Below, one piece after another: positions 30,059 through 40,149 of a stretch of DNA of 64,000 bases. Both the position numbers and the translations under genes were made by a program. The stretch lies in assembly GCA_937995655.1 (NCBI GenBank), contig CALKJI010000005.1:124001-188000 (forward strand), given 5' to 3'. Below the pieces are notes generated by a model, which saw nothing but the letters and a program-made list of their open reading frames with translations, did not search any database and was not told the origin of the DNA. Source of the DNA: an uncultured Pseudothermotoga sp. Lineage in GTDB: Bacteria; Thermotogota; Thermotogae; Thermotogales; DSM-5069. Each line of letters opens with the position of its first letter. Within the stretch, counting starts at the first letter, position 1.

Positions 30059-31365
30059 AAAAGTTGTTTGGTACCGATGGGATACGGGGAATATTCAATG
30101 AGGATTTGACCGAGGATCTTGCATACAAAGTTGGGGTTGCCATAGGAAGAATGCATTCAGAAGGCAAGTTCTTGATTGTGCGCGACACACGTGAATCTGG
30201 ATTGGCTTTGGAGAGAGCAATAGCACAGGGTCTTGTCAAGAGTGGTGCAACAGTTTATTTGGGTGGTATACTCCCCACACCGGCGGCGGCGTTAATAACA
30301 AAGATAAAAAACTGGTTTGGCGTTGTGATTTCTGCATCTCACAATCCTTATTACTATAACGGCATCAAATTGATGAAATCAGGCTTCAAGCTTGCAGACG
30401 AGGAAGAAGAAAAAATTGAAAAAGAGATTGAGTTGAGAGATTTTTCTTCTTCAAATTATAGCACAGGTAAGATCATCGATCTGCCCGAGATCAAAGACAT
30501 CTATCTTCAAAGGATCGTAGAGATGTTCTCAGATGTCGACCTTGGTGGTATATCTGTCGCTGTTGATGCTTCAAATGGTGCTGCTTATGAGACTACTCCA
30601 ACTGTTTTAGAAAGACTCGGTATAAAGGTGACGTGTTATTGTAATGAACCAAATGGCAAGAATATAAATGATAACTGTGGATCACTGTATCCACAATACC
30701 TGGCACAGAAGGTAACTGATTTTGATTTAGGAATTCTGCACGATGGTGATGCAGACAGATGCATACTTTTGAGCAAAGAAGGTAAGGAGATAAATGGAGA
30801 CAAAATCATGGGTATCGTTGCCGTTTACATGAAAAAAGAGTCAAGGCTTAAAAACAACCTCTTAGTGGCGACAATCATGAGTAACTTGGGTTTAGAACTC
30901 TTCCTAAAAGAGAATCAAATAGAGATGATTCGAACCAGGGTGGGAGACCGCTACGTGCTTGAACAGATGTTGAAATCTGATGCTAACATAGGCGGTGAAA
31001 GGTCCGGGCACATAATTTTCCTGGATCGATCCACCACAGGAGATGGTTTGATCACAGCCTTGGAATTCTTACGCGTCATGGTCTTGAGTGGAAAAGATTC
31101 GTCAGAACTTGAAAAAAAGGTGAGTGATTTACCGCAATATGTGATCAACGTAGAAATGCACGATAAAACTGTAGCAGATGATCCACAATTAAAAGAAAAG
31201 GTTTCACAGCTGCAAAGGAGTGGTTTTAGAATTGTTGTAAGAGCATCTGGCACAGAACCCGTTATACGTGTCATGGCAGAGGGTCCAGATCCAGCCAAAA
31301 CAAGATCGGTTGCTGAGCAAATAGCAGATTTTGTTAGGGCTTTGAAGAGTTGCCAAAGAGGGTGA
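30055..31365 (+). CDS. glmM: Phosphoglucosamine mutase
   Basis: 436 aa. Converts glucosamine-6-phosphate to glucosamine-1-phosphate for UDP-GlcNAc synthesis. FGTDGIRG at the N-terminus, the phosphoserine loop SASHNP (Ser95), Mg loop DGDADRC, sugar-specificity loop GGERSGH, and phosphate-binding RASGTEPVIRVM at the C-terminus. The GERSGH motif distinguishes GlmM from phosphomannomutases. It pairs functionally with murB upstream in peptidoglycan precursor supply. Confidence 0.95.
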   Translation: MKKLFGTDGIRGIFNEDLTEDLAYKVGVAIGRMHSEGKFLIVRDTRESGLALERAIAQGLVKSGATVYLGGILPTPAAALITKIKNWFGVVISASHNPYYYNGIKLMKSGFKLADEEEEKIEKEIELRDFSSSNYSTGKIIDLPEIKDIYLQRIVEMFSDVDLGGISVAVDASNGAAYETTPTVLERLGIKVTCYCNEPNGKNINDNCGSLYPQYLAQKVTDFDLGILHDGDADRCILLSKEGKEINGDKIMGIVAVYMKKESRLKNNLLVATIMSNLGLELFLKENQIEMIRTRVGDRYVLEQMLKSDANIGGERSGHIIFLDRSTTGDGLITALEFLRVMVLSGKDSSELEKKVSDLPQYVINVEMHDKTVADDPQLKEKVSQLQRSGFRIVVRASGTEPVIRVMAEGPDPAKTRSVAEQIADFVRALKSCQRG

Positions 31366-31371
31366 ATTCGG

Positions 31372-34300
31372 ATGAAAGTTGGTATTTGTGTTGGCTCAAG
31401 CAGTGTATCGGTCTACTCAGAGGGGATTTCACCGCTCTGGGTTCAGCACAACGGCGATCCGTTGAGCGTTGTACGACAGATCCTCGGTGATCTTCCTGAT
31501 TCATTGCAAATCGCATTCACCGGAAGAAAACTCAGAAGATATTTTGGTGCTCCTTCTATTTCTGAATCCCAGGCATGTGAAATAGCATACTCTCAGTTGA
31601 GGGAAAAGTATAGCCAATGTCAAGCCATTGTATCGGCTGGAGGCGAGAATTTTGTCCTCTATAAGCTTGACGAGAAGGGCCACATAGTGGGGATTTACAC
31701 CGGTAATAAGTGTGCTTCTGGGACCGGTGAATTTTTCCTCCAACAACTCAAAAGAATGGGGATAGATCTATCACAGATACCCAACTTTAGTTACGATGGA
31801 ATCTATAAACTTTCCTCAAGGTGTACAGTTTTCTGTAAGAGTGACTGCACCCATGCATTGAACAAAGGTATCCCAAAAGAGATGGTTCTCAACGGTCTGG
31901 GTAAAGTGATGGCTGATAAGATAATACAACTTGCGCATTCTGCACGTGTTAAAAAGATACTACTCATTGGTGGTACTACAAAAAATCAGCTGATGATTAG
32001 AAATCTGGAGGGTCAGATAGAATTCGTCGTAGCAGATGAGTCAACTTACTTTGAAGCCTTTGGTGCATACATTTGGATCGGGAATCATACCCGAACTGTT
32101 AACAAATCATCAATACTCTCCACCAAGTTGCCCTCGGCTTTTTCAAGACATAAACCTTTGCTCAACTTTTCATCGATGGTTGAATTCAAGCAAATGGAAA
32201 GGGGAATGGCTCGTACCGATGATGAATGTGTCTTGGGTGTAGATGCTGGTTCAACAACGACAAAGGCTGTTTTGGTGAGAGTGCATGACAAAAAAATTCT
32301 TGCCAGTAGTTATCTAAGGACGCTGGGAGATCCTGTCAAGGCTTCTAAGAATTGCTATGGGGAAATATTAAAACAGATTGAAGTGCCTGTGAGAATCGTC
32401 GCCGTTGGAGTGACCGGGTCTGGCAGAAAAGTGGTAGGTCTGCATGTGGGTACAAATGCTGTCTATAACGAAATCATGGCACATGCTAAAGCAGCGGCAT
32501 TTTTTGATCCAGAGGTTGATACCATCTTTGAAATAGGTGGTCAGGACGCCAAATACACATATTTGAATGAAGGTGTACCCTATGACTATGCCATGAATGA
32601 GGCTTGTTCGGCGGGTACTGGCTCGTTTCTTGAGGAAGCAGCGGCAGAATCACTTGGTATAGAATACACGCAAATAGCTGATTATGCCCTGAAAGGACAG
32701 AACCCACCCAATTTTAGTGATCAGTGTGCTGCCTTCATAAACAGCGACATAAAAACGGCCATTCAGGAAGGGATCTGTGCCGAAGATATATGTGCTGGCC
32801 TCGTCTATTCCATTTGTATGAATTATATTAACCGGGTGAAAGGCAACAGACCCGTGGGAAAAAGGCTCTTTGTTCAGGGTGGCACCTGCTACAACAGGGC
32901 GATTCCTTATGCAATGGCTGCACTGACGGGCAAGAAGGTGATCGTACCACCTGAGCCAGGTCTAATGGGCGCCTATGGTGTTGCTCTCATGACCATGGAG
33001 AATCTGGAAAAGGGAATTTTGCAAAAAAAGATCTATGATTTGGAAGAACTTGCTAGACGAAAGGTGAGTTATCTAAAGCCATTTGTATGCTCTGGGGGCA
33101 AGGGCAAGTGTGACAGAAAATGCACCATAAGTGTTATCGAAATAGACGGTAAAAGGCTCTTTTTTGGTGGTTCTTGCAACATGTACGAGAATATCAGGGA
33201 AAATCGGGAAGACACTGAAGGATTGGATTTCTTGAGAGAAAGAGAGCGTATTGTTTATTCGATACCAAAGCAGAAAGTTGGTCATAAAACGATAGGCCTT
33301 AGTAGGTCCTTTGCTATGAATACTTTGTTCCCTTTCTTTTCAAGATTTTTCTGTGAACTTGGTTTTGAGGTCGTCCTTCCAGATGAACCTGACGAACAGG
33401 GAAAGGACAGGATGGGTGCGGAGTTTTGTTTTCCCGTTGAACAGTCCCACGGTTTTATGATTTCACTGCTTAAGAAAAAACCAGATTATGTATTCATTCC
33501 AAGGATCAGGGCCATGAAGGTTAATAACTCAGAGAGCAACGGTGTATTCTGCCCCTTTGTTCAGAGTGAAGTCGACTGGCTGAAGGCTGACATCTCAGAG
33601 TTAAAGGATTTCAAGGTCTTGACATGTAATATAGATTTCACTGAACCAGAGAATAAGATTATAGAATCACTTGGCAAGATGTTGGATCCTTTGGGTGTGC
33701 AAATAGGAAGAGTGAAAGATGCCTTCTACGTTGCAAAGAAAACACAGTATGAGTTTGAAGACAAACTAAAAGAGATTGGCAGGAGGTTTCTTGATGAAGT
33801 TGAAAACAGGGGCATTGGTATAGTGATCTTCGGTAGATCTTACAACGCCTTTCTGAGCTATGCCAATCTCGGTATCCCCAGAAAGATATCCAGTTATGGT
33901 TATCCTGTTGCAAGTTTTGATGTATTACCTTTTGAGGATAAACCTGGCTATGAGAACATGTACTGGGCTTGGGGTGAGATGATACTGAAGGCAGCCAGTT
34001 ACGTCAGAGATCACCCAAAGCTCTATCCAATTTACATAACAAATTTCAGTTGCGGTCCAGATTCTTTTGTGCTTTCCTACTTCAAAGACGTGATGAAGGA
34101 TAAGCCGGCTTTGATATTAGAGTTAGATAGCCATACGGCAGATGCAGGTGTTGAAACAAGAATCGAAGCTTTCTTTGATGTGATAAGATACAGAAAACCT
34201 ATCCAACAAACCCAGCAGGAGTACAAACCTTTAGATATCACAATCAATAAAAATGGAGTTTTCATTCACAAGGATTCCAAATTGATACCATGGACCGACA

Positions 34301-35511
34301 AACGCGTACGCCTTGTCTTTCCAACAATGGGAGCCTTTGGTGCGTCTTGTCTTGCCGCAGCCATTGAGCATTTCGGTGTGAACACCCATGTCTGTCCACC
34401 GATGGGTGAAACGGAATACAAGCTGGGTAGAGGCAATTCTTTGTCAAAAGAATGTCTTCCTCTGCAACTTACCCTTGGAAGTTTGATCAGGTATCTCTAT
34501 GAAAATAGATCAAAGGATGAACTTACTCTTTACTTCATGCCGCAAACATCCGGCCCCTGCCGATTCGGGCAGTACAATGTGTATATGAAATTATGGCTCA
34601 GGCAAAACAAAGTTAATGATACAGCACTGTTGTCACTTAACTCTGAGAACGCCTATGGTGGCCTTGGGATCGCGTTCACGCTCAGGGCATGGATCGCCAT
34701 CTTGATATCTGATCTGTATTCAAACATTGAAAAATCTCTAATGGCACTTCATTCAGATAAGGATTTGGTAAAGGAAATGATAGAAAAACACGAAAAACAA
34801 ATAATAAAATCACTCAAATCAGACAACCTTTTTGGAATATTCAAAACTCTTGAAAAAATATCGCAGGAAATAACTTTACTGAATCTTTCTGAAGAATATT
34901 CACAGGCACCAAAGGTCTTACTCACTGGTGAGATATATGTCAGGTGGGATGAATTCAGTAGAAGAAGGTTGGAAGACCTTTTTGCATCGGAACAAATAGT
35001 CCTTCATATATCTCCTATCCATGAGTGGATGTACTACACAGATTACATATTCCTCAAAAGATTGACCAGCAAAGATTCAACAACTTTTCAGCGTATCAAG
35101 AAGTTTGCAGAGATTTTCGTGAAGAAGTACTTTGAAAGGAAGATAAAGAGAATCTTTGCAAAAACAGGGCTGTGTGATACAAAGATTTTGGATATAAAGC
35201 ATGTCGTTAACCATGCTTCTTCATCACTCAACCCTGTTTTGACTGGAGAATCCATTCTGACTATAGGGAGCACATTGGTAGAGATCGGGGAACACTATGA
35301 CGGTGTGATATCTATAGGACCATTTGGATGTATGCCAAGTAGAATCGCTGAATCCATAATAAAAAGTGAACTGGAAAAAAGAAAGGCGACTACTTCAAAA
35401 AGATTACCCTTCATCTCTCTGGAAGTGGACGGAAATCCTTTCACACCCTCTGTTGAAGCAAAGATCGATTCTTTCATAGCTCAGATCAAGGCTGCAAAGG
35501 GTAGAATATGA
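31372..35511 (+). CDS. Giant ASKHA ATPase / 2-hydroxyacyl-CoA dehydratase-like fusion
   Basis: 1379 aa. Two BadF/HgdC-type ASKHA domains in tandem come first. The first (about 1-240) has a degraded phosphate loop (VGICVGSSSVSVY) but keeps GNKCASGTGEF and FCKSDCTHALN cysteines. The second (about 284-560) has GVDAGSTTTKAVLV, GGQDAKY, NEACSAGTGSF and SDQCAAFINSD. A Cys-rich linker and a DUF2229-like domain (about 630-860) follow, then a region resembling the HgdB dehydratase subunit (about 975-1370; GRGNSLSKECLPLQL, TSGPCRFGQY). The cysteines predict [4Fe-4S] clusters and ATP-driven low-potential electron transfer within one chain. Substrate unknown. Confidence 0.87.
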   Translation: MKVGICVGSSSVSVYSEGISPLWVQHNGDPLSVVRQILGDLPDSLQIAFTGRKLRRYFGAPSISESQACEIAYSQLREKYSQCQAIVSAGGENFVLYKLDEKGHIVGIYTGNKCASGTGEFFLQQLKRMGIDLSQIPNFSYDGIYKLSSRCTVFCKSDCTHALNKGIPKEMVLNGLGKVMADKIIQLAHSARVKKILLIGGTTKNQLMIRNLEGQIEFVVADESTYFEAFGAYIWIGNHTRTVNKSSILSTKLPSAFSRHKPLLNFSSMVEFKQMERGMARTDDECVLGVDAGSTTTKAVLVRVHDKKILASSYLRTLGDPVKASKNCYGEILKQIEVPVRIVAVGVTGSGRKVVGLHVGTNAVYNEIMAHAKAAAFFDPEVDTIFEIGGQDAKYTYLNEGVPYDYAMNEACSAGTGSFLEEAAAESLGIEYTQIADYALKGQNPPNFSDQCAAFINSDIKTAIQEGICAEDICAGLVYSICMNYINRVKGNRPVGKRLFVQGGTCYNRAIPYAMAALTGKKVIVPPEPGLMGAYGVALMTMENLEKGILQKKIYDLEELARRKVSYLKPFVCSGGKGKCDRKCTISVIEIDGKRLFFGGSCNMYENIRENREDTEGLDFLRERERIVYSIPKQKVGHKTIGLSRSFAMNTLFPFFSRFFCELGFEVVLPDEPDEQGKDRMGAEFCFPVEQSHGFMISLLKKKPDYVFIPRIRAMKVNNSESNGVFCPFVQSEVDWLKADISELKDFKVLTCNIDFTEPENKIIESLGKMLDPLGVQIGRVKDAFYVAKKTQYEFEDKLKEIGRRFLDEVENRGIGIVIFGRSYNAFLSYANLGIPRKISSYGYPVASFDVLPFEDKPGYENMYWAWGEMILKAASYVRDHPKLYPIYITNFSCGPDSFVLSYFKDVMKDKPALILELDSHTADAGVETRIEAFFDVIRYRKPIQQTQQEYKPLDITINKNGVFIHKDSKLIPWTDKRVRLVFPTMGAFGASCLAAAIEHFGVNTHVCPPMGETEYKLGRGNSLSKECLPLQLTLGSLIRYLYENRSKDELTLYFMPQTSGPCRFGQYNVYMKLWLRQNKVNDTALLSLNSENAYGGLGIAFTLRAWIAILISDLYSNIEKSLMALHSDKDLVKEMIEKHEKQIIKSLKSDNLFGIFKTLEKISQEITLLNLSEEYSQAPKVLLTGEIYVRWDEFSRRRLEDLFASEQIVLHISPIHEWMYYTDYIFLKRLTSKDSTTFQRIKKFAEIFVKKYFERKIKRIFAKTGLCDTKILDIKHVVNHASSSLNPVLTGESILTIGSTLVEIGEHYDGVISIGPFGCMPSRIAESIIKSELEKRKATTSKRLPFISLEVDGNPFTPSVEAKIDSFIAQIKAAKGRI

Positions 35512-35512
35512 G

Positions 35513-36469
35513 TTGTGGGTGGCTCAATTGAGCGTAAGGGTGCTTTCAGGTGATGCAAGGGTTTTGAAGGATGAATATGTGAGGGAAATGATCTTGCAGA
35601 AAGGATTAACAAGAATAAAGATCGATGTGGACGACGCAGCAAAAATATCACAAATTCTGTCCCAAAATACTCTTTTCTCGTCGTTTCTCATCGATGTGGT
35701 TGACTACAGTGAGTGGAAGAAAGAAGATCAAAAACAGCTGCTTGAACAGATTCAGAAGACGTCTATACCTGTCATATTGAGAAGCTCTAGCCCCATGAAG
35801 GGGCACGACTCGATAGACCTTTCTTTGCCCAAGCCGTGGGAACGTGAAAAATGGCTTGAATACATAAGAGAGAGGTTTAAGAAGCACTCTCTACCTTTTC
35901 AAGTCGATGCTTTAGAAGTATTTTTCCATCTGGTGGGCCCTGACGATCTTTTAATCGAAAGGGAAATAGAAAAACTAATTTGCGTCGGTGAAAAGGTGAC
36001 GCCGGAAATAGTCAAGAACTTTGTTTTCAATCACTCAAAGATGCAGATCGATGAAATGTGTTTTTCCGTATCGTTGGGTGATCAGAAACGGGCACATGAA
36101 GTTTTGTCAAAAATTCTGTACTACGCCGAACCAGTTTTTGTTGTTAATAGCCTCAGCAGACACTTCATTGATTTGTACAAGATCTTGTCCTTTGTCGAAA
36201 AGCGTGATGACTATTCATGGCCATATATAAAGGATATCTCAGAGAAGCTTGATGTACCAACTGTGAGAGCGGCAAGATTTCTGGGGTTTACCTTTAAAGG
36301 TCAACCACGCGCCATTAATCATTTGCAAATCTATGATTTTGAAAAATTGGAGTCCATATTGAACCAATTGCAGGTGTTAGACGGGGAAATGAAGTCTTCT
36401 GAGAACAAGACGATCCTCATTCATTTATTCATAGATTTTGTGAGTGAAATAATAGGTGGTAGAACTTGA
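35513..36469 (+). CDS. holA: DNA polymerase III delta subunit
   Basis: 318 aa clamp-loader delta subunit. Layout is of the HolA family: N-terminal AAA-like domain without a functional P-loop (LSGDARVLKDEYVREMI), a central region with LPKPWEREKWLEYIRERFKK and LEVFFHLVGPDDLLIEREIEKL, and the C-terminal helical collar domain. The TTG at 35513 is just after the preceding stop. It works at the replication fork with DnaX and HolB, which are not in this window. Sequence conservation is low, as usual for HolA. Confidence 0.82.
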   Translation: MWVAQLSVRVLSGDARVLKDEYVREMILQKGLTRIKIDVDDAAKISQILSQNTLFSSFLIDVVDYSEWKKEDQKQLLEQIQKTSIPVILRSSSPMKGHDSIDLSLPKPWEREKWLEYIRERFKKHSLPFQVDALEVFFHLVGPDDLLIEREIEKLICVGEKVTPEIVKNFVFNHSKMQIDEMCFSVSLGDQKRAHEVLSKILYYAEPVFVVNSLSRHFIDLYKILSFVEKRDDYSWPYIKDISEKLDVPTVRAARFLGFTFKGQPRAINHLQIYDFEKLESILNQLQVLDGEMKSSENKTILIHLFIDFVSEIIGGRT

Positions 36470-37620
36470 AACTCATTTTCAGAATTGAGAAGAACAACCG
36501 ATATAGCCTTATACCATTGATAGGTGCTGTGCATAGTAGAATGAAAGATGTCCAAATATTTATTGCAAAGAGCGTACAAGAACTCGTAAAAGTTCCACCG
36601 CCCGCTGTTGTTGCTTATTCTTTTATGAGCTTCGATCTTGACCAGATTTTCAAAGAAGTACATGATTTAAAAGCCATGAACTACACACTGATAGCTGGAG
36701 GACCACATGTCACGGCAAAGCCATACGAATCTTTGCGTTTAGGTTTTGACCATATTTTTGTTGGAGATGGTGAAGAAAATCTCTTGAAATTTTTGAATGG
36801 CGAAAAGAAGATCGTCTTTGATGGGCTCAAAGATCGCATAAACCTGGATGATTATCCTCCATTTTGTGCGGAACTTGATCTCTTCATGCCGATTGAGATA
36901 ACAAGAGGTTGTGTCTTTGAATGTGCCTACTGCGAGACACCGCTGATAGGTGGTAGAAAACTAAGGCACAGAAGTATTGAGTCAATAGTTTATTACTGTG
37001 AAGTTGGTTTGAAAAAGAACAGATATATAGCAAGATTCATATCACCAAATTCTTTTGGGTACGGTTCAGTTGATGGGATCAAACCAAATGTGCAGGCTAT
37101 AGATGAGTTACTTTTTGAATTGAAAAGAAGCGGCATGAAAGAGATATACTTTGGTACCTTCCCATCAGATGTCAGACCAGAATCTGTTAACGACGAAGTA
37201 CTGAAAGTGATCAAAAAATACGTCAACAACAGGTCGATTGTAATAGGTGCCCAGAGTGGAAGTGAAGGGATTCTCAAAAAAATCAAAAGAACACACTCTG
37301 TGGAAATCTTACTGAAGGCCGTTGATTTGATTCTTGCAAATGGTTTCACACCACAGGTGGATTTCATCTTTGGATTTCCTTTTGAAAGGGACGAAGATAG
37401 ATATGAAACACTCAACTTGATGGAAAAGCTTCTTAAAATGGGCTGCAAGATACATGCTCATACCTTTATGCCTCTTCCCGGTACGGAACTAGAACAAGTT
37501 GGTAGCGCCTTCATGCCGGAATGGTTCCGAAGGAAAATAGCTCAACTTTCGTCGCAAGGCAAACTTTATGGATATTGGGAAAAACAGCAAATCTTATCAC
37601 AAAAATTGACTGGTCATTGA
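36466..37620 (+). CDS. B12-binding-domain-like radical SAM protein
   Basis: 384 aa. N-terminal Rossmann-like part (about 40-115) with AYSFMSFDLDQIFKEV and IAGGPHVTAKP as in cobalamin-binding B12/radical SAM proteins; the usual DxHxxG cobalamin ligand is not seen. The radical SAM cluster motif CVFECAYC is at Cys149, 153, 156. The rest of the barrel has IGAQSGSEGILKKIKR and FIFGFPFERDEDRYETL. Archaeal-type relatives (MJ_1487-like) come to mind, but the substrate is unknown. It overlaps holA by four bases. Confidence 0.82.
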   Translation: MKLIFRIEKNNRYSLIPLIGAVHSRMKDVQIFIAKSVQELVKVPPPAVVAYSFMSFDLDQIFKEVHDLKAMNYTLIAGGPHVTAKPYESLRLGFDHIFVGDGEENLLKFLNGEKKIVFDGLKDRINLDDYPPFCAELDLFMPIEITRGCVFECAYCETPLIGGRKLRHRSIESIVYYCEVGLKKNRYIARFISPNSFGYGSVDGIKPNVQAIDELLFELKRSGMKEIYFGTFPSDVRPESVNDEVLKVIKKYVNNRSIVIGAQSGSEGILKKIKRTHSVEILLKAVDLILANGFTPQVDFIFGFPFERDEDRYETLNLMEKLLKMGCKIHAHTFMPLPGTELEQVGSAFMPEWFRRKIAQLSSQGKLYGYWEKQQILSQKLTGH

Positions 37621-37703
37621 TTTTTTTGTTGATCAGACTTTTGTGAACTTTTATTAACTATGAAAACCATCCATTGTGTTACAATGATACTGGAGGGAGA
37701 TAA

Positions 37704-38918
37704 TTGGCAGAGAAGTTCTGTTCGTTTTGTGGGAGACCGGCCAGTCAGGTGAACAAATTGATAGCTGGTCCGAGTGCTTATATATGTGATGAATGTGTAG
37801 AGCTCTTCCATGACCTTCTTGTAACTGACAAGCGCGTGAAGAAAGAGAAAAAGCGCCAACTACCAAAGCCCGTTGAGATAAAGGCCGAGCTCGATAAGTA
37901 TGTAGTTGGTCAAGAGATGGCAAAGAGAATCATATCTGTCGCAGTTTATAATCATTATAAGAGGGTTTTCTATGGCGCTGATACCGATGATGTTGAAATA
38001 GAAAAATCTAACATAATGCTCGTAGGTCCCACTGGTTGTGGGAAAACCTTGATAGCTAGGGTTCTTGCAAAGATACTGGACGTTCCATTCGCAATAGCCG
38101 ATGCTACACCGTTGACAGAGGCAGGTTATGTCGGAGAAGATGTTGAAAACGTAATTTTGAGACTCTTAGAGGTTGCACACTTTGATGTGGAAAGAACTCA
38201 ATACGGTATCATATACATAGACGAAATTGACAAAATAGCTCGCAAATCTCCCAATCCTTCCATCACAAGGGACGTTTCTGGTGAAGGTGTTCAACAGGCA
38301 TTACTCAAGATCGTGGAGGGGACCATAGCAAATGTACCACCACAGGGCGGCAGAAAACATCCCTATCAGGAGTTTATAAAGGTTGACACAACAAATATTT
38401 TATTCATAGCTGGAGGAGCCTTCAATGGGCTTGAAGAGATCGTGAAAAGAAGGATTCAAGATTCCACGATGGGCTTTGGGGCTGATGTGAAAAGCAAAAA
38501 ACAGATGAGACTTGGTGAGATCTTATCTCATGTAACCCCAGATGATCTTGTACAATACGGTATGATACCTGAGTTTGTAGGACGTTTCCCCGTAATAGCT
38601 ACTTTAGACGATCTCAATGAAGAAGATCTGGTTAGAATACTCAGCGAACCTAAGAATGCAATTATAAAACAGTACAAAAAATTGTTGCAGCTTGACAATA
38701 TAGAACTTGAGATATCGCCAGAAGCACTCTATGCGATTGCCCGTAAAGCACTCAAGAAAGGGACGGGTGCAAGGGCGCTCAAAAGTGTCTTTGAAGAGAT
38801 CATGATAGATGTTATGTTCGAGATTCCTTCTTCGAAAGATGTAGAGAAAGTTATCGTAACTGCTGAGGCAGTTGAGGGAATTGAGAAACCAAAGATGATA
38901 ATGAGGGAGATAGCATAA
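37704..38918 (+). CDS. clpX: ATP-dependent Clp protease ATP-binding subunit ClpX
   Basis: 404 aa. Zinc-binding domain with Cys6, 9, 28 and 31, Walker A GPTGCGKT, Walker [12 protein letters not shown], arginine finger region and sensor-2 GTGARALKS. The ClpP-docking loop reads MGFGA (I/LGF equivalent). TTG start at 37704 with GGAGGGA upstream. No clpP is in the window. It unfolds substrates for ClpP. Confidence 0.96.
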   Translation: MAEKFCSFCGRPASQVNKLIAGPSAYICDECVELFHDLLVTDKRVKKEKKRQLPKPVEIKAELDKYVVGQEMAKRIISVAVYNHYKRVFYGADTDDVEIEKSNIMLVGPTGCGKTLIARVLAKILDVPFAIADATPLTEAGYVGEDVENVILRLLEVAHFDVERTQYGIIYIDEIDKIARKSPNPSITRDVSGEGVQQALLKIVEGTIANVPPQGGRKHPYQEFIKVDTTNILFIAGGAFNGLEEIVKRRIQDSTMGFGADVKSKKQMRLGEILSHVTPDDLVQYGMIPEFVGRFPVIATLDDLNEEDLVRILSEPKNAIIKQYKKLLQLDNIELEISPEALYAIARKALKKGTGARALKSVFEEIMIDVMFEIPSSKDVEKVIVTAEAVEGIEKPKMIMREIA

Positions 38919-38919
38919 T

Positions 38920-39912
38920 GTGCCTTTAGTCTTGGCAATTGAAACATCCTGTGACGAAACTTCTATTGCAGTAGTCGAAGATAGAAAGATCTTGTCTAAC
39001 GTAGTTTTGTCTCAGATAGAGATTCATCAAAAGTTCGGTGGAGTTGTACCAGAAATTGCAGCCAGGCAGCATTTAAGAAATCTACCTATTATATACAATC
39101 AAGCTATCAAAGAATCTTCTATCCATGTCTCTGAAGTAGACGCAATTGCTGTGACAATAGGCCCGGGATTGATTGGCGCTTTGCTTGTTGGACTCTCTTT
39201 TGCAAAAGGAATTGCAGTTTCTTTGAGAAAACCTCTGGTAGGCGTCAATCATCTGCTCGGTCATGTCTGTGCAGCAAATTTGTTTTTCGATCGTCTTTCA
39301 CCTCCTTATATTGCGTTGCTTGTTTCAGGGGGTCACACGGAGTTACTGCTTTTTGACAAATCTACAACGCAACCAAAGATACTTGGTAAAACTCTGGACG
39401 ATGCCGCTGGGGAGGCCTTTGATAAAGTCGCAAGATTACTAAATCTGGGATATCCCGGCGGTCCAGCCATAGAAAAGATTTCTAAAAACGGTGATCCCAG
39501 AAGATACAACTTCCCAAGGGCGATACTGGAAAGGGAAAACTTCGATTTCAGCTTTTCTGGTTTAAAAACTTCTGTCCTGTATCTTCTACAAAAAGAGAAG
39601 AATGTGGCTCCATGGGATATCGCAGCCTCTTTTCAAGAGACGGTTGTTGATATTCTGGTTCAGAAGGCGACAAATGCACTTGAGAAAACTGGTCTAAGAA
39701 AACTCGTTGTCAGTGGAGGAGTAGCCTCAAATGCAAGATTAAGAGAAAAGCTGAACCAGAGAGCAGCTGAAATGGGATTTGAACTTTATATTCCCCCAAA
39801 GATTTTCTGCACCGATAATGCCGCAATGATTGCACAAGCTGCTATTGAGATGATCAAAGAGGGCGTTAGCTTTCCACTCAGTGTGACTGCTGATCCTGCT
39901 CTTTCTTTTTGA
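38920..39912 (+). CDS. tsaD: tRNA N6-threonylcarbamoyladenosine synthase subunit TsaD
   Basis: 330 aa Gcp/Kae1/TsaD protein that transfers threonylcarbamoyl to A37 of ANN-decoding tRNAs. ASKHA-like fold with ETSCDETS at the N-terminus, metal-binding GVNHLLGHVCA, SGGHTELL, DDAAGEAFDKVARLL, YPGGPAIE and SGGVASNARLRE. GTG at 38920, directly after clpX. The last 35 bases overlap the convergent RemB-like gene. Confidence 0.96.
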   Translation: MPLVLAIETSCDETSIAVVEDRKILSNVVLSQIEIHQKFGGVVPEIAARQHLRNLPIIYNQAIKESSIHVSEVDAIAVTIGPGLIGALLVGLSFAKGIAVSLRKPLVGVNHLLGHVCAANLFFDRLSPPYIALLVSGGHTELLLFDKSTTQPKILGKTLDDAAGEAFDKVARLLNLGYPGGPAIEKISKNGDPRRYNFPRAILERENFDFSFSGLKTSVLYLLQKEKNVAPWDIAASFQETVVDILVQKATNALEKTGLRKLVVSGGVASNARLREKLNQRAAEMGFELYIPPKIFCTDNAAMIAQAAIEMIKEGVSFPLSVTADPALSF

Positions 39913-40135
39913 AAAGCCTCTGTCTAACCTTGTTTGCTTTCTCACCAAGGAGCAATATGTGACCGCTGTCTGTAACGATGACACTTCTTGCTTGCGCACC
40001 ATAGGTCAGATTGAACATTTTGTTTGAAAAACTAGCTGTTTCACGCATCTGTTTTGCCGTGATGTTATTGAGCGAAATAACAGCTCTAACACGGTCCTTG
40101 TTAACGTAGACTCCTCTGGCCACCTGTATAAACAT
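39878..40135 (-). CDS. DUF370 / RemB-like small regulatory protein
   Basis: 85 aa from the ATG at 40135 (MFIQVARGVYVN). Eight more codons are open upstream, but AGAGGGA lies just before this ATG. The pattern MFIxxxxGVxV...RVxAVISLNN...LTYGAQARSVIVTDSGHILL matches the RemA/RemB (DUF370) family, whose RemA member is a DNA-binding activator of matrix genes in Bacillus. The role in this organism is unknown; it is probably a DNA-binding or scaffold protein. Its 3' end overlaps the end of tsaD. Confidence 0.75.
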   Translation of the reverse strand: MFIQVARGVYVNKDRVRAVISLNNITAKQMRETASFSNKMFNLTYGAQARSVIVTDSGHILLLGEKANKVRQRLFKKKEQDQQSH

Positions 40136-40149
40136 CTCTATCCCTCTTT

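Noticed and set aside
37621-37703. Promoter and terminator between the radical SAM gene and clpX
   Set aside because: A TACAAT-like box at 37680-37685 and a T-run after a 4-base stem are present, but neither has a convincing partner element.
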